DNA from: Chloroflexota bacterium
GTDB lineage: Bacteria; Chloroflexota; Anaerolineae; Aggregatilineales; J027
Length of the DNA: 41,330 nt
Reading direction: 5' to 3'
Assembly (NCBI GenBank): GCA_016234595.1
Contig: JACRBG010000039.1
Coordinates: forward strand, 1-41,330
Below, piece after piece: positions 1 to 11,300 of this stretch. The first letter of the stretch is position 1, and every line of letters begins with the position of its first letter. The translations under genes and the position numbers were made by a program. Under the pieces are notes generated by a model. It did not search any database and was not told the DNA's origin. It saw only the letters and a list, made by a program, of their open reading frames with translations.

Positions 1-139
1 CGAAGCAAATGAAGAACAGATGCGGAAAGCCAAAGAAGCTGGGTTTGATGGCTTTTTGGGCAAACCGCTCGACCCAGACCGCTTCCCCTATCAGATTGAA
101 CGTCTGTTGGAGGGTGAGCAAGTTTGGGAATGGAAGTAA
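1..139 (+). CDS. C-terminal end of a receiver-domain (response regulator) protein, 5' truncated by window edge
   Basis: Reading from base 2 gives 45 codons ending in TAA at 137-139. The peptide contains AGFDGFLGKPLDPDRF, the last part of a CheY-like receiver domain. The Lys-Pro pair matches the conserved Lys and cis-Pro after beta-5, and the following helix and short tail close the fold. The phospho-Asp and any N-terminal domain lie upstream, outside the window, so this may be a single-domain regulator or the end of a hybrid kinase. The next gene starts 120 bases later on the same strand and also belongs to a signalling family, so this is probably the upstream part of the same locus. Confidence 0.8.
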   Translation, partial: EANEEQMRKAKEAGFDGFLGKPLDPDRFPYQIERLLEGEQVWEWK

Positions 140-259
140 AATTCTGTTCAGGGCTTAAGGGGCTTATCCAAAATAGATATTTATCGCCTGTTCCTCATGC
201 ACTAGGCAGCCTTCAATTTGATGAGGGGAATACAGTCGGTTTGAAACGGTGAAACTCGT

Positions 260-1381
260 ATGCAAGATGCGCTGGCTTATTTGGCTTCTTTGAGAACCAT
301 TATCCGCGAATTACCCTCTCTAGCCGCGCAGGTGAGCAGTTTGGAACAGTTTATCGAAACTGCTTTCCAGATTGCCGAAGCCGAATGGCACTCCTTCACT
401 AACCACCGTTTGATTTCTCAAACATCCCCCGCCAACCGCGAAATTCGCCCCGATGCTGAAGTTTGGACACTCCCATTTAATCTCAATGGACTGGCCCTTG
501 AGCTAACTGTCCCTGCTAATCAGCCCAGCAATGAAGCTTTGTGGGAGACCATGCAATTATGGTCGCAATTTGTGACCCAGCAATGGCAAAATCGCCAAGC
601 CATGTCGAGCCTAACATCGCAGAATGACGCCGATTCGTTTTTGACAGAACGGCTTGAACTGTTAGAGGGGCTTTCTCAGGTGGCTCAACGGGTGAGTGCC
701 GAACTTGCCAGTGAAGGTGTTTTGATTGCAGCCTGCCAAAGTATTGTAGAGTCCTTGAAGGGGATTGATCACGTGGGGATTGTGATTAATGATCACGCTC
801 CTGAATATGGAACGGTATTAGCTGAATATCCCATCACAGGCGCCATTGGGCAAAAAATTCAATTGGCAGGATATGTGGTTTATGACAAACAAAAAGAAAC
901 CCTAGCCCCATTTGTTATTGATAATGTGGCTAAAGCTGTTGAAGAATTGGGGCCAAATCGGGAAACCCTGATGGCCTTTGGCATTAAATCGGTCATGATT
1001 TTGCCACTCTTTGTCCATGATGAGTATTTGGGGTCGCTGGGCTTAGATGCCCTTAAACAAGAGCATAAATTTACCCCAGCTGAGATTGAGATTCTGACAG
1101 CGATAGCGGCGCAAATTGCTATCAGCATCCAAAATGCTCAGCTATTTGAAGAAGCCCAACGTAACGCCCGCTATCAATCTTTTATCAATTCCATTACCGC
1201 CAAATTTCAAGGTATTTCTGACGTTGAGACCGTTTTGAGCACCACATTAGGGGAACTCAGTCGTATTTTGGGGGCTGACCGAGGGTTTATTCGGATTGTG
1301 CCAGCCGCCGTGGATGAGCCAGCAGGGCCACCTTCGCCAGCCAATATGCGGGCCAATGATGACGAATGGGTAGAAATGTAA
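260..1381 (+). CDS. GAF-domain protein without output domain
   Basis: This is a predicted soluble 373-residue protein. Residues 1-120 have no recognised domain. Residues about 133-300 form a GAF domain ending in the usual TAIAAQIAISIQNAQLFEEA helix. The last 70 residues begin a second GAF (SITAKF...LGADRGFIRIV) but stop after the first strand, and a similar truncated tail ends the next two proteins. There is no kinase, receiver or DNA-binding domain, so it probably senses a small molecule or acts as a partner of the neighbouring kinase. The ATG at 260 has no clear Shine-Dalgarno sequence. The TAA at 1379-1381 directly abuts the ATG of the next gene, which is in the same frame. Domain call good, ligand unknown. 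Confidence 0.85.
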   Translation: MQDALAYLASLRTIIRELPSLAAQVSSLEQFIETAFQIAEAEWHSFTNHRLISQTSPANREIRPDAEVWTLPFNLNGLALELTVPANQPSNEALWETMQLWSQFVTQQWQNRQAMSSLTSQNDADSFLTERLELLEGLSQVAQRVSAELASEGVLIAACQSIVESLKGIDHVGIVINDHAPEYGTVLAEYPITGAIGQKIQLAGYVVYDKQKETLAPFVIDNVAKAVEELGPNRETLMAFGIKSVMILPLFVHDEYLGSLGLDALKQEHKFTPAEIEILTAIAAQIAISIQNAQLFEEAQRNARYQSFINSITAKFQGISDVETVLSTTLGELSRILGADRGFIRIVPAAVDEPAGPPSPANMRANDDEWVEM

Positions 1382-3073
1382 ATGAAAATAACTTTTTTCT
1401 CTGACCTGTTCCGAGTACGTTATCCCTATACCTCGCCCGATGATCAACGCCGCGCCCGTACCGTTTTGCTTTTAAGCGTGGTAATGACCCTGCTGCTTAT
1501 CGTCACAATTGTTGCTTTGTCGCTTCAAAGGGTTAGTGGCACTTCATCCATCGGTATTGGCTATATCACCTTGTTGCTTCCGGTTGCTGTTGCCATGTTC
1601 GGGATAGGCTGGCTTGTGCAAATAGGACGGCTGAAAGTGGCAGCCTTTGGCATGACGCTGGCAATTGGAATCACCTATTTTACGGCTTTTGTGCTGGATT
1701 ATCGGGCAGATAGCATCGTAATCTTGCTTTTCATTGTTCCAATCCTCACGGCCAGTTTGCTCATCGGGGTACGCGGTTTAGTTCTGGCAACCTTGTTTTT
1801 TGCAGGAGTCGGGATTACCACCCTAGCCTTTCAGATTAGTTCAGACTCATTTCAGCCACCTATAGGCTCGCGTCAGCTTGCAAGTACGATTGCGACTGGC
1901 TTCTATCCCTCTCTTATTCTTAGCAGTGTCCTCATTTATCAGTTTCTCGACTACATTGCCCAATTTGTGGGTCGTTATGATGAAGTGCAGAAATCAATCG
2001 TTGGTTTAGCAAAAATCAGCGCTGAGTTAAATGAAAAACCCTTAATTTCAAAATCTTTGCAAGAAATTGCCGATCTAATCCGAGTGGAATTAAAGGTTGA
2101 TCATGTCTTGATTTACCGTCTACAAGGCGAGACGCTCCGATTAATCCTTGTGGCAGCGACAGGCCTCAGTGGTCAACGCCTAGTGCGCGAGGGTTATCGA
2201 ATGGAATTGGATAACCCAAGTGGTCCTGCCCAAGCCTATCGGCGTAAAGCTGTCATCAATTTGAATCGTAATGTGTCGGTGCCTCAACGTGAGGCATTTC
2301 TGCCCTCTACCAATACAGAATTGGCCTATCCCATCTTAAGCAGCGATGGTCAATGTATTGGAATACTAGATTTGCAGCTATCCAGTAATATCATTCCTTC
2401 GCAAGGGGAAGTTGAGCTTTATCAATCTGCCGTCCATCAACTTGCAGTTGCTCTTCAACGGGAGAACCTGAGAACCGATTTGGAACAGCTTCGGCAAGAA
2501 ATGGATGCCGCCAATGTATCGGCGCGACGCTATCAGGCCGAAGTCAACCGCATGAGCCAACAAAACGTAGGTTTGGCTTGGGGGACATATCTGAGCCAAA
2601 GTGGACGTGCCCCGGCTTTCCAGTGGGATAAGGGCATATTAAAGCGCTGGCGTCCAGAAACAGTGACTTTGCCTGAATCCGCCCAGATTAACCAACTGGA
2701 GATCGGCCAACGGATGGTCATTCCACTCAACATCGGCACCCAGACCATCGGCGAGATTATTTTTGAAAATAATAGTGACCATGTGGAATGGTCTACCCAA
2801 ACCATTGATTTTGTCATGGAAGTAATGAATCGTTTAGCCTTGGCGCTTGAAAATATTCGCTTATTTGATGAAGTCCAGCGCGTGGCTGTGCGGGAGCAGT
2901 TGGTCAGTCAAGTTGCGGCTGAATTGCAAGATGCTCGTAACCTAGCCCGTTTGGTTAATGTAACCTCGCAGGTATTCAGTCGTTCACTTGGAACAGATCA
3001 GACCTATGTCCGGCTTGGCACCCCCAGCGAAGTACAAACAGTGGCTGAGCCTGTATCGTCGAGCATGGATTAG
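1382..3073 (+). CDS. Six-TM membrane GAF-domain sensor without kinase domain
   Basis: The 563-residue protein starts with about six hydrophobic segments (residues about 27-49, 57-79, 86-105, 110-130, 132-150, 167-189), resembling a MASE-type integral membrane sensor. A GAF domain follows (about 205-360) with the typical ATGLSGQRLV segment, then a coiled coil (about 360-395). Next is a short degenerate GAF-like unit starting with W400-x-x-Y403 (about 398-500). The end is a signalling helix and a truncated GAF start (about 504-548, LARLVNVTSQVFSRSLG). No transmitter or effector domain is present. The start is fixed by abutting the preceding stop codon, which suggests translational coupling. Likely a membrane partner of the giant hybrid kinase downstream; this is inference. 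Confidence 0.85.
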   Translation: MKITFFSDLFRVRYPYTSPDDQRRARTVLLLSVVMTLLLIVTIVALSLQRVSGTSSIGIGYITLLLPVAVAMFGIGWLVQIGRLKVAAFGMTLAIGITYFTAFVLDYRADSIVILLFIVPILTASLLIGVRGLVLATLFFAGVGITTLAFQISSDSFQPPIGSRQLASTIATGFYPSLILSSVLIYQFLDYIAQFVGRYDEVQKSIVGLAKISAELNEKPLISKSLQEIADLIRVELKVDHVLIYRLQGETLRLILVAATGLSGQRLVREGYRMELDNPSGPAQAYRRKAVINLNRNVSVPQREAFLPSTNTELAYPILSSDGQCIGILDLQLSSNIIPSQGEVELYQSAVHQLAVALQRENLRTDLEQLRQEMDAANVSARRYQAEVNRMSQQNVGLAWGTYLSQSGRAPAFQWDKGILKRWRPETVTLPESAQINQLEIGQRMVIPLNIGTQTIGEIIFENNSDHVEWSTQTIDFVMEVMNRLALALENIRLFDEVQRVAVREQLVSQVAAELQDARNLARLVNVTSQVFSRSLGTDQTYVRLGTPSEVQTVAEPVSSSMD

Positions 3074-3085
3074 AGGTAGAGTAAC

Positions 3086-5293
3086 GTGGATAGCAACCAA
3101 CCCCGCCCGTTTGATTGGCCGCTAAGGTCAAAATTTAGCCTCGGTTTCCTGCTGACTGTTTTGATTCCGTTGATCATTATTGGTATTGCGGTCATTACCT
3201 TACGTTACCGGGCCCAGACCGACCAAGCCGAAGATACTATCAAAATTATCACTGACTTTAGAACTAAGACATTGGCCCGCCAATTAGAAGATCTTAAAAG
3301 AGCCTCGACTAGTTTAGTATCCCAACCGGATCAAGTCGCTGCCTATCAAGCTGCGCTTAATATCAACGCCGCCAGTTCGACTGCTATTCAACAAGCGAAT
3401 CGGGTACTGGATCAAATATGGTCAAACAATCTGTCGCTGGTTCATGTTCGGCTTGTTCACCCTAGTTTGATTGCTGTGGGCGAGGCGGGTCAGGCGAATA
3501 TCGAAGTGAATCAAAAGTCATTGGAGATTGTCAGCCAAAAAATTACTCAGACAACCACTGGCTCGATTTATCCCGGCCCATTAAATGAACCCCTACTTGA
3601 CGTTATCATCCCTATTCAGGTTGATAATCAGAATATTGGCTATGTGGTACTTACCCAAAACTTGAATAGCGATGTCGTTGACCAGTTACCCAATATCCTG
3701 AGGGGATTTAGTGAGCAACCCGAGTTGCAAAATTTACCCGACGCGGATTTCTTTTTGATGGATAACAAAGGCCAACTCCTAGTTTCAAGCCAACGTGGGG
3801 TTTTAGTTTTCAAAGATTATCGCCAGCACCCGGCCATTAAAGACCAACTAGCGATAAACGAAAAACCCGAACCCAAGCGCTATGAAAGTACCCTGTTACA
3901 GGCTGATGTTATTGGTAATTATCAGCGAGTGACCGACACCTCATGGGTTTTGGTCACCGAAATGCGTTTTTCCGATATCATGAATCCATTGGTTACGCTA
4001 TATATCCCGGTCGTCATCGGTGGCATTTTGGTACTGCTTTTAATTCCAAGTAGTTTATGGTTGTTGCTGATGCACCAGCAAATTGCCTCGCCATTGATTC
4101 GCCTGAACCGCATGATGACGGAGTTGTCATTGAGCGAGCGCGACCCAGAATTTCCACCGCTGAGGCGTTCAGATGAGATTGGGCAGGTGCATAATACATT
4201 TGTAGATTTAGCTGCTGCATTTCAAGATAATGTGACGGATGCTGAAGCTCGCCAAAACCGACTGTCAACGCAAGTCAGTCTATTTGTGGAAGCTGCATTA
4301 CTGTTACGAACGGTAAAAGAAGCCAATGTTTTATTAGAAGAATTCGTCCGCTCAATCCGCCAGAAATATCCTAACGTGGATTATGCCCAAATTTTACTGG
4401 TGGATGATGCTTCTAGCACCGCTGTGATGCGGGTTGGGACGGGCGAACAAGGACGGCGACTATTTGTACAAGGCTATCGTGTCGCTTTGGATAATCAAAC
4501 ACCTATTGGACATGCTGCTCTATTAGGTCGGCCTGTCTTGGTGGTGGATTATGAAAAATCGCCAGCCTATACCAAACACGAGATTTTTAAACATACCCGT
4601 ACTGAGTTAGCAATTCCGATGTTTGCGCGTGAGCAGTTAGTAGGCATATTAGATTTGCATAGCGTGGGTGCGGCGACCTTTTCTGAACGTGATTTTACTT
4701 TCTTCTCGGCATTGGCAACCGAAATCGCCACTGGTTTGTTAGAATTACTAACCCATGATGAGCCGTCAGATAGGGCAAACGGGGATATTCCAAGCCTGCA
4801 AAGTACTCGAGCAGGATGGCAAGAATATTTTACCCAGCATCACGATCTTGCCTTCAGCGTTGAGGGCAAGGGCCAACCCAGCCTTGTCAAAGATTGGACT
4901 GTTTTGCAAAAGCAGGCCATTCAAACTCGCAAACCTGCCATAGCAAAAGTCTCAGAAAGTCATATGGCTTTTGCCCTACCAGTTATCCTGCGAGACGAGG
5001 TATTGGGAGCAATTGAATGCACCGTAGAGGCGACCCAGTTTAATCAGGGGATGTTACAAACTGCCGAGGAATTGGTGGGGCGGTTTGCGATTGCTGCCGA
5101 AAATGCCCGATTGTTTGAACAAAGCCAGCGGTTAATAGAGCGCGAACGATTGCTGAACGAGATTTCACAAAAGCTCAGTATTCAGACGGATTTCCGTCAG
5201 ATTTTGCAGGTGGCAGTCAAGGAATTAGGCCTTGCACTCGGTACGCCAGAAACCACCATTTCGTTAAACATTGATCCATTGACCTCCCAATAA
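3086..5293 (+). CDS. dCache-HAMP-GAF transmembrane sensor without kinase domain
   Basis: The 735-residue protein starts at GTG 3086, 12 bases after the previous stop. Order: TM1 (about 15-41), an extracytoplasmic region of about 260 residues with the look of a double Cache sensor, TM2 (about 305-330), HAMP (about 331-385), GAF (about 395-558, GTGEQGRRLF and TRTELAIPMF segments), a degenerate GAF-like unit starting W578-x-x-Y581 (about 575-685), and a truncated-GAF tail (about 685-728, ISQKLS...KELGLALGTPE). The layout is that of a chemoreceptor or histidine kinase whose output was replaced by the tail. It could feed its signal to the giant kinase next door, whose N-terminus has the same TM-Cache-TM-HAMP-GAF order. 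Extracellular ligand unknown. Confidence 0.85.
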   Translation: MDSNQPRPFDWPLRSKFSLGFLLTVLIPLIIIGIAVITLRYRAQTDQAEDTIKIITDFRTKTLARQLEDLKRASTSLVSQPDQVAAYQAALNINAASSTAIQQANRVLDQIWSNNLSLVHVRLVHPSLIAVGEAGQANIEVNQKSLEIVSQKITQTTTGSIYPGPLNEPLLDVIIPIQVDNQNIGYVVLTQNLNSDVVDQLPNILRGFSEQPELQNLPDADFFLMDNKGQLLVSSQRGVLVFKDYRQHPAIKDQLAINEKPEPKRYESTLLQADVIGNYQRVTDTSWVLVTEMRFSDIMNPLVTLYIPVVIGGILVLLLIPSSLWLLLMHQQIASPLIRLNRMMTELSLSERDPEFPPLRRSDEIGQVHNTFVDLAAAFQDNVTDAEARQNRLSTQVSLFVEAALLLRTVKEANVLLEEFVRSIRQKYPNVDYAQILLVDDASSTAVMRVGTGEQGRRLFVQGYRVALDNQTPIGHAALLGRPVLVVDYEKSPAYTKHEIFKHTRTELAIPMFAREQLVGILDLHSVGAATFSERDFTFFSALATEIATGLLELLTHDEPSDRANGDIPSLQSTRAGWQEYFTQHHDLAFSVEGKGQPSLVKDWTVLQKQAIQTRKPAIAKVSESHMAFALPVILRDEVLGAIECTVEATQFNQGMLQTAEELVGRFAIAAENARLFEQSQRLIERERLLNEISQKLSIQTDFRQILQVAVKELGLALGTPETTISLNIDPLTSQ

Positions 5294-5323
5294 GACGCTC
5301 ATTAAGCGTTCAAGGGGCTTCTT

Positions 5324-8300
5324 ATGCAAGACCAAAAAATACAGCCACATCCTAGTTCTGGGCCTTTTCGTTGGTTCGTGAATCGCCCATTTCGCGTGCA
5401 GTTATTCATTATCGTTGCCGTGTTTGTGGCGCTGGCCTTTGTACTCTTGATTGCCGTGACCACGCAAATCAATCGGGTCATTCATAACAATGTCAACGAT
5501 GACTTGACCGAACATGCTGATGAAAATAGCGAGCAGTTGGTTGTCCCATTTGAAATTGTGCCTGCTGATTTCGACAACATTACGTCCAATTATGTGACTC
5601 CCAGCATTATCGAGGTCATCAATCGTCGAAATACGGTTGGCGAAGTGGACAATCTTGCCCGTCAATCGGTCATTAACAAATTTGACGAACTCCTTATTGG
5701 ACGACCTCTATATCATTCTATTCGGCTAATCGGTATACAGGGCCGTGAATTGGTCGCTGTTGAGCGTTCCAATCGGACAGGAAATGTTGAAGTTGTCCCA
5801 AATGCTGATCTCAAAAATCGGGAGAATGAAGATTACTTTCAAGCTGGATTGCAATTGCGGCGCACAGGTCAGGTTTGGACATCTAAAGTAGTTTTGGCGC
5901 GAGATGCTTCAGGTCGCCCAATCGAACCATTCCAACAAATTATGACGCTGGTTACGCCTGTTTTGGATGAGTCCAATAATCTAGCCGCCCTATTGGTGGT
6001 GGATATTGATATAGATTGGCTTGTCCGTAGCATTACGACGCGGAAAAGCGGTGATGAAATTATTTATGTCTTAGACCAAGATGGATATTATCTTGCGGTC
6101 TCAAATCTATCAGATGAACAAGATTTGCTTTATGGTCGCTCTACCTCATTTGGTGAACAAGTAAGCGGCACATTGGCGGGTAGCCTGTTAACAACCCAAT
6201 CTACGGATAACATTGACTATCGCAAGGGTGATACTGATTATTTAGCTGCTACCTCAGTTGCTCGTCCTTTAGTCAATTTACCGGACACGGCTAACCAGCC
6301 TGTTTGGACGGTAGTTGTCTCCATGGAAATGAGCGAAATTGCTGGCCCCACTCGTTTTATATTGGGGGCGTTTGCCGTTGTCTTCCTTGGCTTACTCATT
6401 ATCGCCAGTGTTTTATTGGGGTATGTGGCTACCCAGATTTCACGTCGTTTTGAGGCCATTGGCGCAGGCTTAGTACGGGTGAATCGTGGTGATTTGACGA
6501 CCCGTTTGCCCACGAGCGAAATGAATGAGTTTGGTCGGGTTGCTACACTGTTCAACAACGTTACCGAACGAACACAGACCTTAATTGATGATTTGCAAGC
6601 ACGGGTACAGGCCCGTATTCGTGACCTTGACCTGACGGCAGAAATCAGCCGCGAAATTGCTGGGCTACGCGACCAAAACTTGGTCCTGAATCGCACCATT
6701 AATCGAATTATTGAACAATTTGATTATTATCATGCACAGGTTTTCTTGATTGATGATCGCGGTGAACATGCGGCCTTGGTGGCAAGCACGGGCGAAGCTG
6801 GACAGCGCCTTTTGACAAAGAAACATAAGCTTGCGGTTGGTTCCAATTCCGTCATTGGTCGTGTCACAGCGCTGGGTGTTACGGTTATTGCAGGCGATAC
6901 AACCTCTACTGAAGTGCCCTGGCAGCCCAACGTCGAATTGCCTAATACTCGTTCTGAAATGGCCCTCCCACTCAAGGTAGAAGATCGTGTTATTGGTGCA
7001 TTGGATATTCAAAGTATCCGCCCGGAAGCCTATAGTCCCGAAGATATTGAAATTTTCCAAGTGTTGGCTGACCAATTGGCGATTGCCATTAACAACGCCC
7101 GCTTGATTGAGCAACTTGAGCAACGGGTGGATGAAGTTGCCACGTTGAATCGGCGCTTAACTGAAAAAGCATGGGAAGAATATGCACGGAGCCAACCGGA
7201 CGAAGTGCAGCTTGGCTATCAATACAATTTAATTGGTATAAAACCTGTTCCACCTGATGAGTCTAAGCCAGCAAATGGCAACTTGCAATCAGTGACCCTT
7301 GATGATAAGTCTGCTTATAGTGTTCAAATTTCAGTGGGTGGTAAAGCGGTTGGGCAAATTGAGACCAAAGCGCCTGAGCGTGCTCAGTTGAGCAAAGATG
7401 AACAGGCACTGGTAGATGCGGTGGCTAATCGTGTGGCTCTTGCTGTAGACAATGCCCGCCTTTTCCAGCAAACCCAAATGGCCCTTGGGGAATCTCAACG
7501 CCTCTATGAAATGGCCCGCACAGTCAGTAGTGCGGCTGAATTAAATATTGAAGCAGTTTATGCTCTCATCAATGAGCAGTTAGGCTATTATGAAAATCTT
7601 GATGGCCTAGCCATTTTACTGGCCGATCCTTTCCCTTCCCATCTTGCGCCAAATGTGGTGGTGGCTCATTTGTGGATGCGCATGGGGAGCGTATCATCTT
7701 GGGAAGTTGGTCAACGTCTGCCCCTCTTACAGCAAGGCTTATCCGCCCATTTTGAGATCGCGCCACGTAGCCCAATGTCGGTTCATGCGAGTGAATTGAG
7801 CGAGAAGCCTGAAGATAGTAATCAAGTGTTGCCCTATCTCATGAGGACTTTCGACGCTGAGACACTTTATCTGATGCCATTGGTTACAGGGGCAAAATGG
7901 TTTGGTGTACTTGTGTGTAGCAGTCAGGCTCCGAATGCCTTTACTGAAAGTTATATGAGTTTCACTTCCGCTGTCGGTGACCAGTTGGCAATCGCGGTGG
8001 AAAATCGCCGCTTACTAGAGGAAGTCCAAAAAGAAGCCCGCCGTGCCTTGGCCCTAGCCGACGCGGGTCAGTTGGCAAGCCGCATCAGCACAGACTTTGA
8101 AGATGATGTGAATCGTTTGTTCCGGGCCGTGTCGGAACCGGGTGATTTTGATCGTTGGTGGTTCGGCGTTTTGGATTTTGATGGGCAATCGCTTCGACAG
8201 GTGGCTGCGTTTTCCCCCCAAGAATCCAATGAGGCCCCGTATATGGCACAGCGCCTGAACCTAAAGCGTGATCGCAATGCCATTACGGAGTCGGTGTTGA

Positions 8301-11300
8301 TTCGTCAAGTAGTGTTGGTGAATGAACGAGTTCACCCTACTTTTGGGAAGTTATCCGCCCAAGAACATATTGTCTATGGTAAACACTTGGCTTTACCTGT
8401 TATGACAAGTAACGAGGTGGTAATCGGAGCGCTGTTGATTGGCCGGCGGGCTTCCCAACCAGACCTCGACGAACGCGATATTCAATTGGCAACAACGCTT
8501 GCCAGCCAACTTGCGATTGCTACTGAAAATCAACGCTTGTTTGCAGCGGTAGAGAATCAACGCCAGACCTTGCAATCCACTCTCGAAGCTATGCCTGCGG
8601 GGGTGCTGCTGCTGACTCCGCGTGGCAATAGCTTGCTTTCTAACCAACGAGCAATTGACCTTTTGGGTGGGGGCGTCAATAAGGCGCTGTTTTCATCAAA
8701 CACCTTCCCCATTTACAAAATAGGCACCAGCGATCTGTATCCTCCCGAGGAATTCCCGACCACCATTGCGCTTCGAGAGAACGCTATTGTCAGCGCCGAA
8801 AACATTTCGGTGGAATATCCTGATGGACGACGGATTGACTTGTTAGCCAATGTCGCCCCTATTCGAGATGAAACCGGGGATATTGCCTCAGTTGTGGCGG
8901 TGTTCCAAGAAATTACTGAACTGCGCGAGCTTGAAAAAGCCCTGCAAGAAAGTTTGAGTGAAACCACTGCCCTATATGAAGCCAACCGCCAAATTTCATC
9001 GGCCACCAGCGTAAACGATTTGGCAAGCGTCTTGGTGAATCAACTGCTCTCACTTATGCCCAATCAGGTCTATGTGGTATTGCAAGAGGGTATGGATCGC
9101 GGCCCGTTGCAAACACGGGTGGCGGCTGCATGGCCCGAAAGTTATGCCGGGGTGACCGATGTTGATTTATTAGCCCTGCCACGTGGGTTGTTGATGACCG
9201 AAGAACCCATTATTGTCTCGAATATCGACCAGAGCATCGGTTTTCTTGACCAAGCTCTTGAATTTAACCTGCGTCTACAGGCTATCCAAAGTGGTATCCA
9301 ATCATTTGCCTCGATTCCCCTCCGCGCCAGAGGCCGAACGCTGGGTTGGTTCACGATAGTCTATTTTGATAAACATTCGTTTATGGCGGAAGATCGGCGT
9401 TTTATGACTGCCGTTGCTGACCAGACGGCATTGGCCCTCGACAGTATCTTCCTATTCCAAAGCACCCAAGACGCCCTACGTGCTGTTGCCAATTTGTATC
9501 GTAGTAGCCGGCGTATTGCTGAAGCACGCGATCTTGAAGAAATGATTGATACCATCCGGCTTGAATTGTTGAACTTTAACCCTGACCGGATTGATGTGTT
9601 GTTGCAACGCACTCAAGAAGATGTTTCATCGTTCTATTTTGGACTAGCGTGGAGCAAAGACCCTGCTTTTGCCAATACTCCTAGCCTACCCATTGCTGCT
9701 AGTACAGCCATCCCTATAGGGGATTTTGACCCGATGACTCGCGAAGAGTATTACATCCAAGCCATTGATGATGAAGCGGATGCAACCACTAACCAGATTG
9801 TCCAACAATTACGGGCTATCCAGACGCCGTATCAATCAGTCTTTAGTGTGCCGTTGTCGGTAGGTGGTCGTATCGTAGGTCGTGTCTCAATGGGATTCCG
9901 TGAATCTCACACTTTTGTCCCAGATGAATATCAATTTATCACTACACTGGCTGACGCTGCGGGCTATTTAGTCGAAAATGACCTTTTGTTTAAACAAACC
10001 CAAGAGTCGTTGGAAGAAACGGGTGTTCTTTATCAAGCTAGCCGCGCAATTGCTAATGCCGAAAATCGTGAGGAGATTATCCAAGCAGTTATAGACTATG
10101 CGGCGGATGCCTCGGTTGATAAAGTGTTATTACTCAGCCTGCGTTCGGGTGAATGGAGTGGTGAGATGGCTGAACTTGAAGTCGCTACTTCATGGGGGCG
10201 TGATCAATTTATTGACCTGCAAGGGCTACGCTTTAATCGCCATCAATTGCCGTTCTGGGATGATATTGCCACGACCAAACTGGTTTGGATGAATGATGTT
10301 GCCAATGATCCATCTCTCTCCGAAAATGCCCGCCTAGGATATAAGGCACTGGGGATTAGCTCTTTTGTCATTGTGCCCCTCCGCACACCTAACCGCCTGA
10401 TCGGAGCAATTTTACTTGCTTCTGCCGAAACTCGTGAGCACCAAGATCGTGAAATCCGCATCTATCAATCACTGGCAGATTTGGCTGCCGTACAATTAGA
10501 AAACAAGCGCCTCTTTGAACAAACCGAATTGCGTGCCCGCCAATTGACGACCTCGGCACAGGTGAGCCGCGCCGCCACCTCCATTTTGAATTTGGATGAA
10601 TTATTCCCGCGGGTCGTGGATCTTATTCGAGAGTCATTCCAATATGACCACGTACAAATCTTCATGGTGGATGAAACGGGTGAGCGGGCGCTATTGCGAG
10701 CTTCAACAGGTGAGGCTGGTCGCACCCTGCTCAACTTAAATCACAGTTTGCCTGTGGGGTCTCGTTCCGTTATTGGGCAGACGACTGGTCAAGGTATTCC
10801 CGTTTTGGTGGCAGATACAGCCCTAAGTGAAACCCATCGCCCCAATCCGCATTTGCCCGATACCCGCTCTGAAATTGCGTTCCCGTTGATTGTGAAGGGC
10901 CGTGTGGTGGGGGCGTTAGACGTGCAGTCCAACCAAGCGGGTCTATTCACTGAAGATGACGTACAGGCGCTCACAACGATGGCTGACCAACTAGCCGTCG
11001 CCATTGATAATGCCCAGTTGTTTGAAATTTCGCAGCAACGCGCCGCAGAAATGGCCTTCTTGTTTGATATTACGACCTTTGCCGCTGCCATGCCCAGCTT
11101 GTCGGTGATGTTGGAAACAGTCAGTCAGGTTTTGGCAGGCCGCATGAATGCCAGCAGTGTCGTGTTCTTCCTTAATGAAGTGGGGCGTAATCGGTTGTCG
11201 GCTCAGGCGATGGTGATTGCCGTCAGCGATGGCGATTCGCAAACCCTGCATTCGCTTGAACCGACTGTAAAAATCCCGATTGGCGAGGGGTTGGCAGGTC

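Noticed and set aside
193-226. CCTCAT...ATGAGG inverted repeat upstream of the first GAF gene
   Set aside because: Only six base pairs with a 22-base loop and no T run; chance level, and no promoter pattern was found in 140-259.
1376-1384. In-frame single TAA between the first two GAF genes, hinting at read-through or a broken single gene
   Set aside because: Gene one ends in the same truncated-GAF tail as its siblings, and gene two opens with its own membrane domain, so two genes are the better reading.
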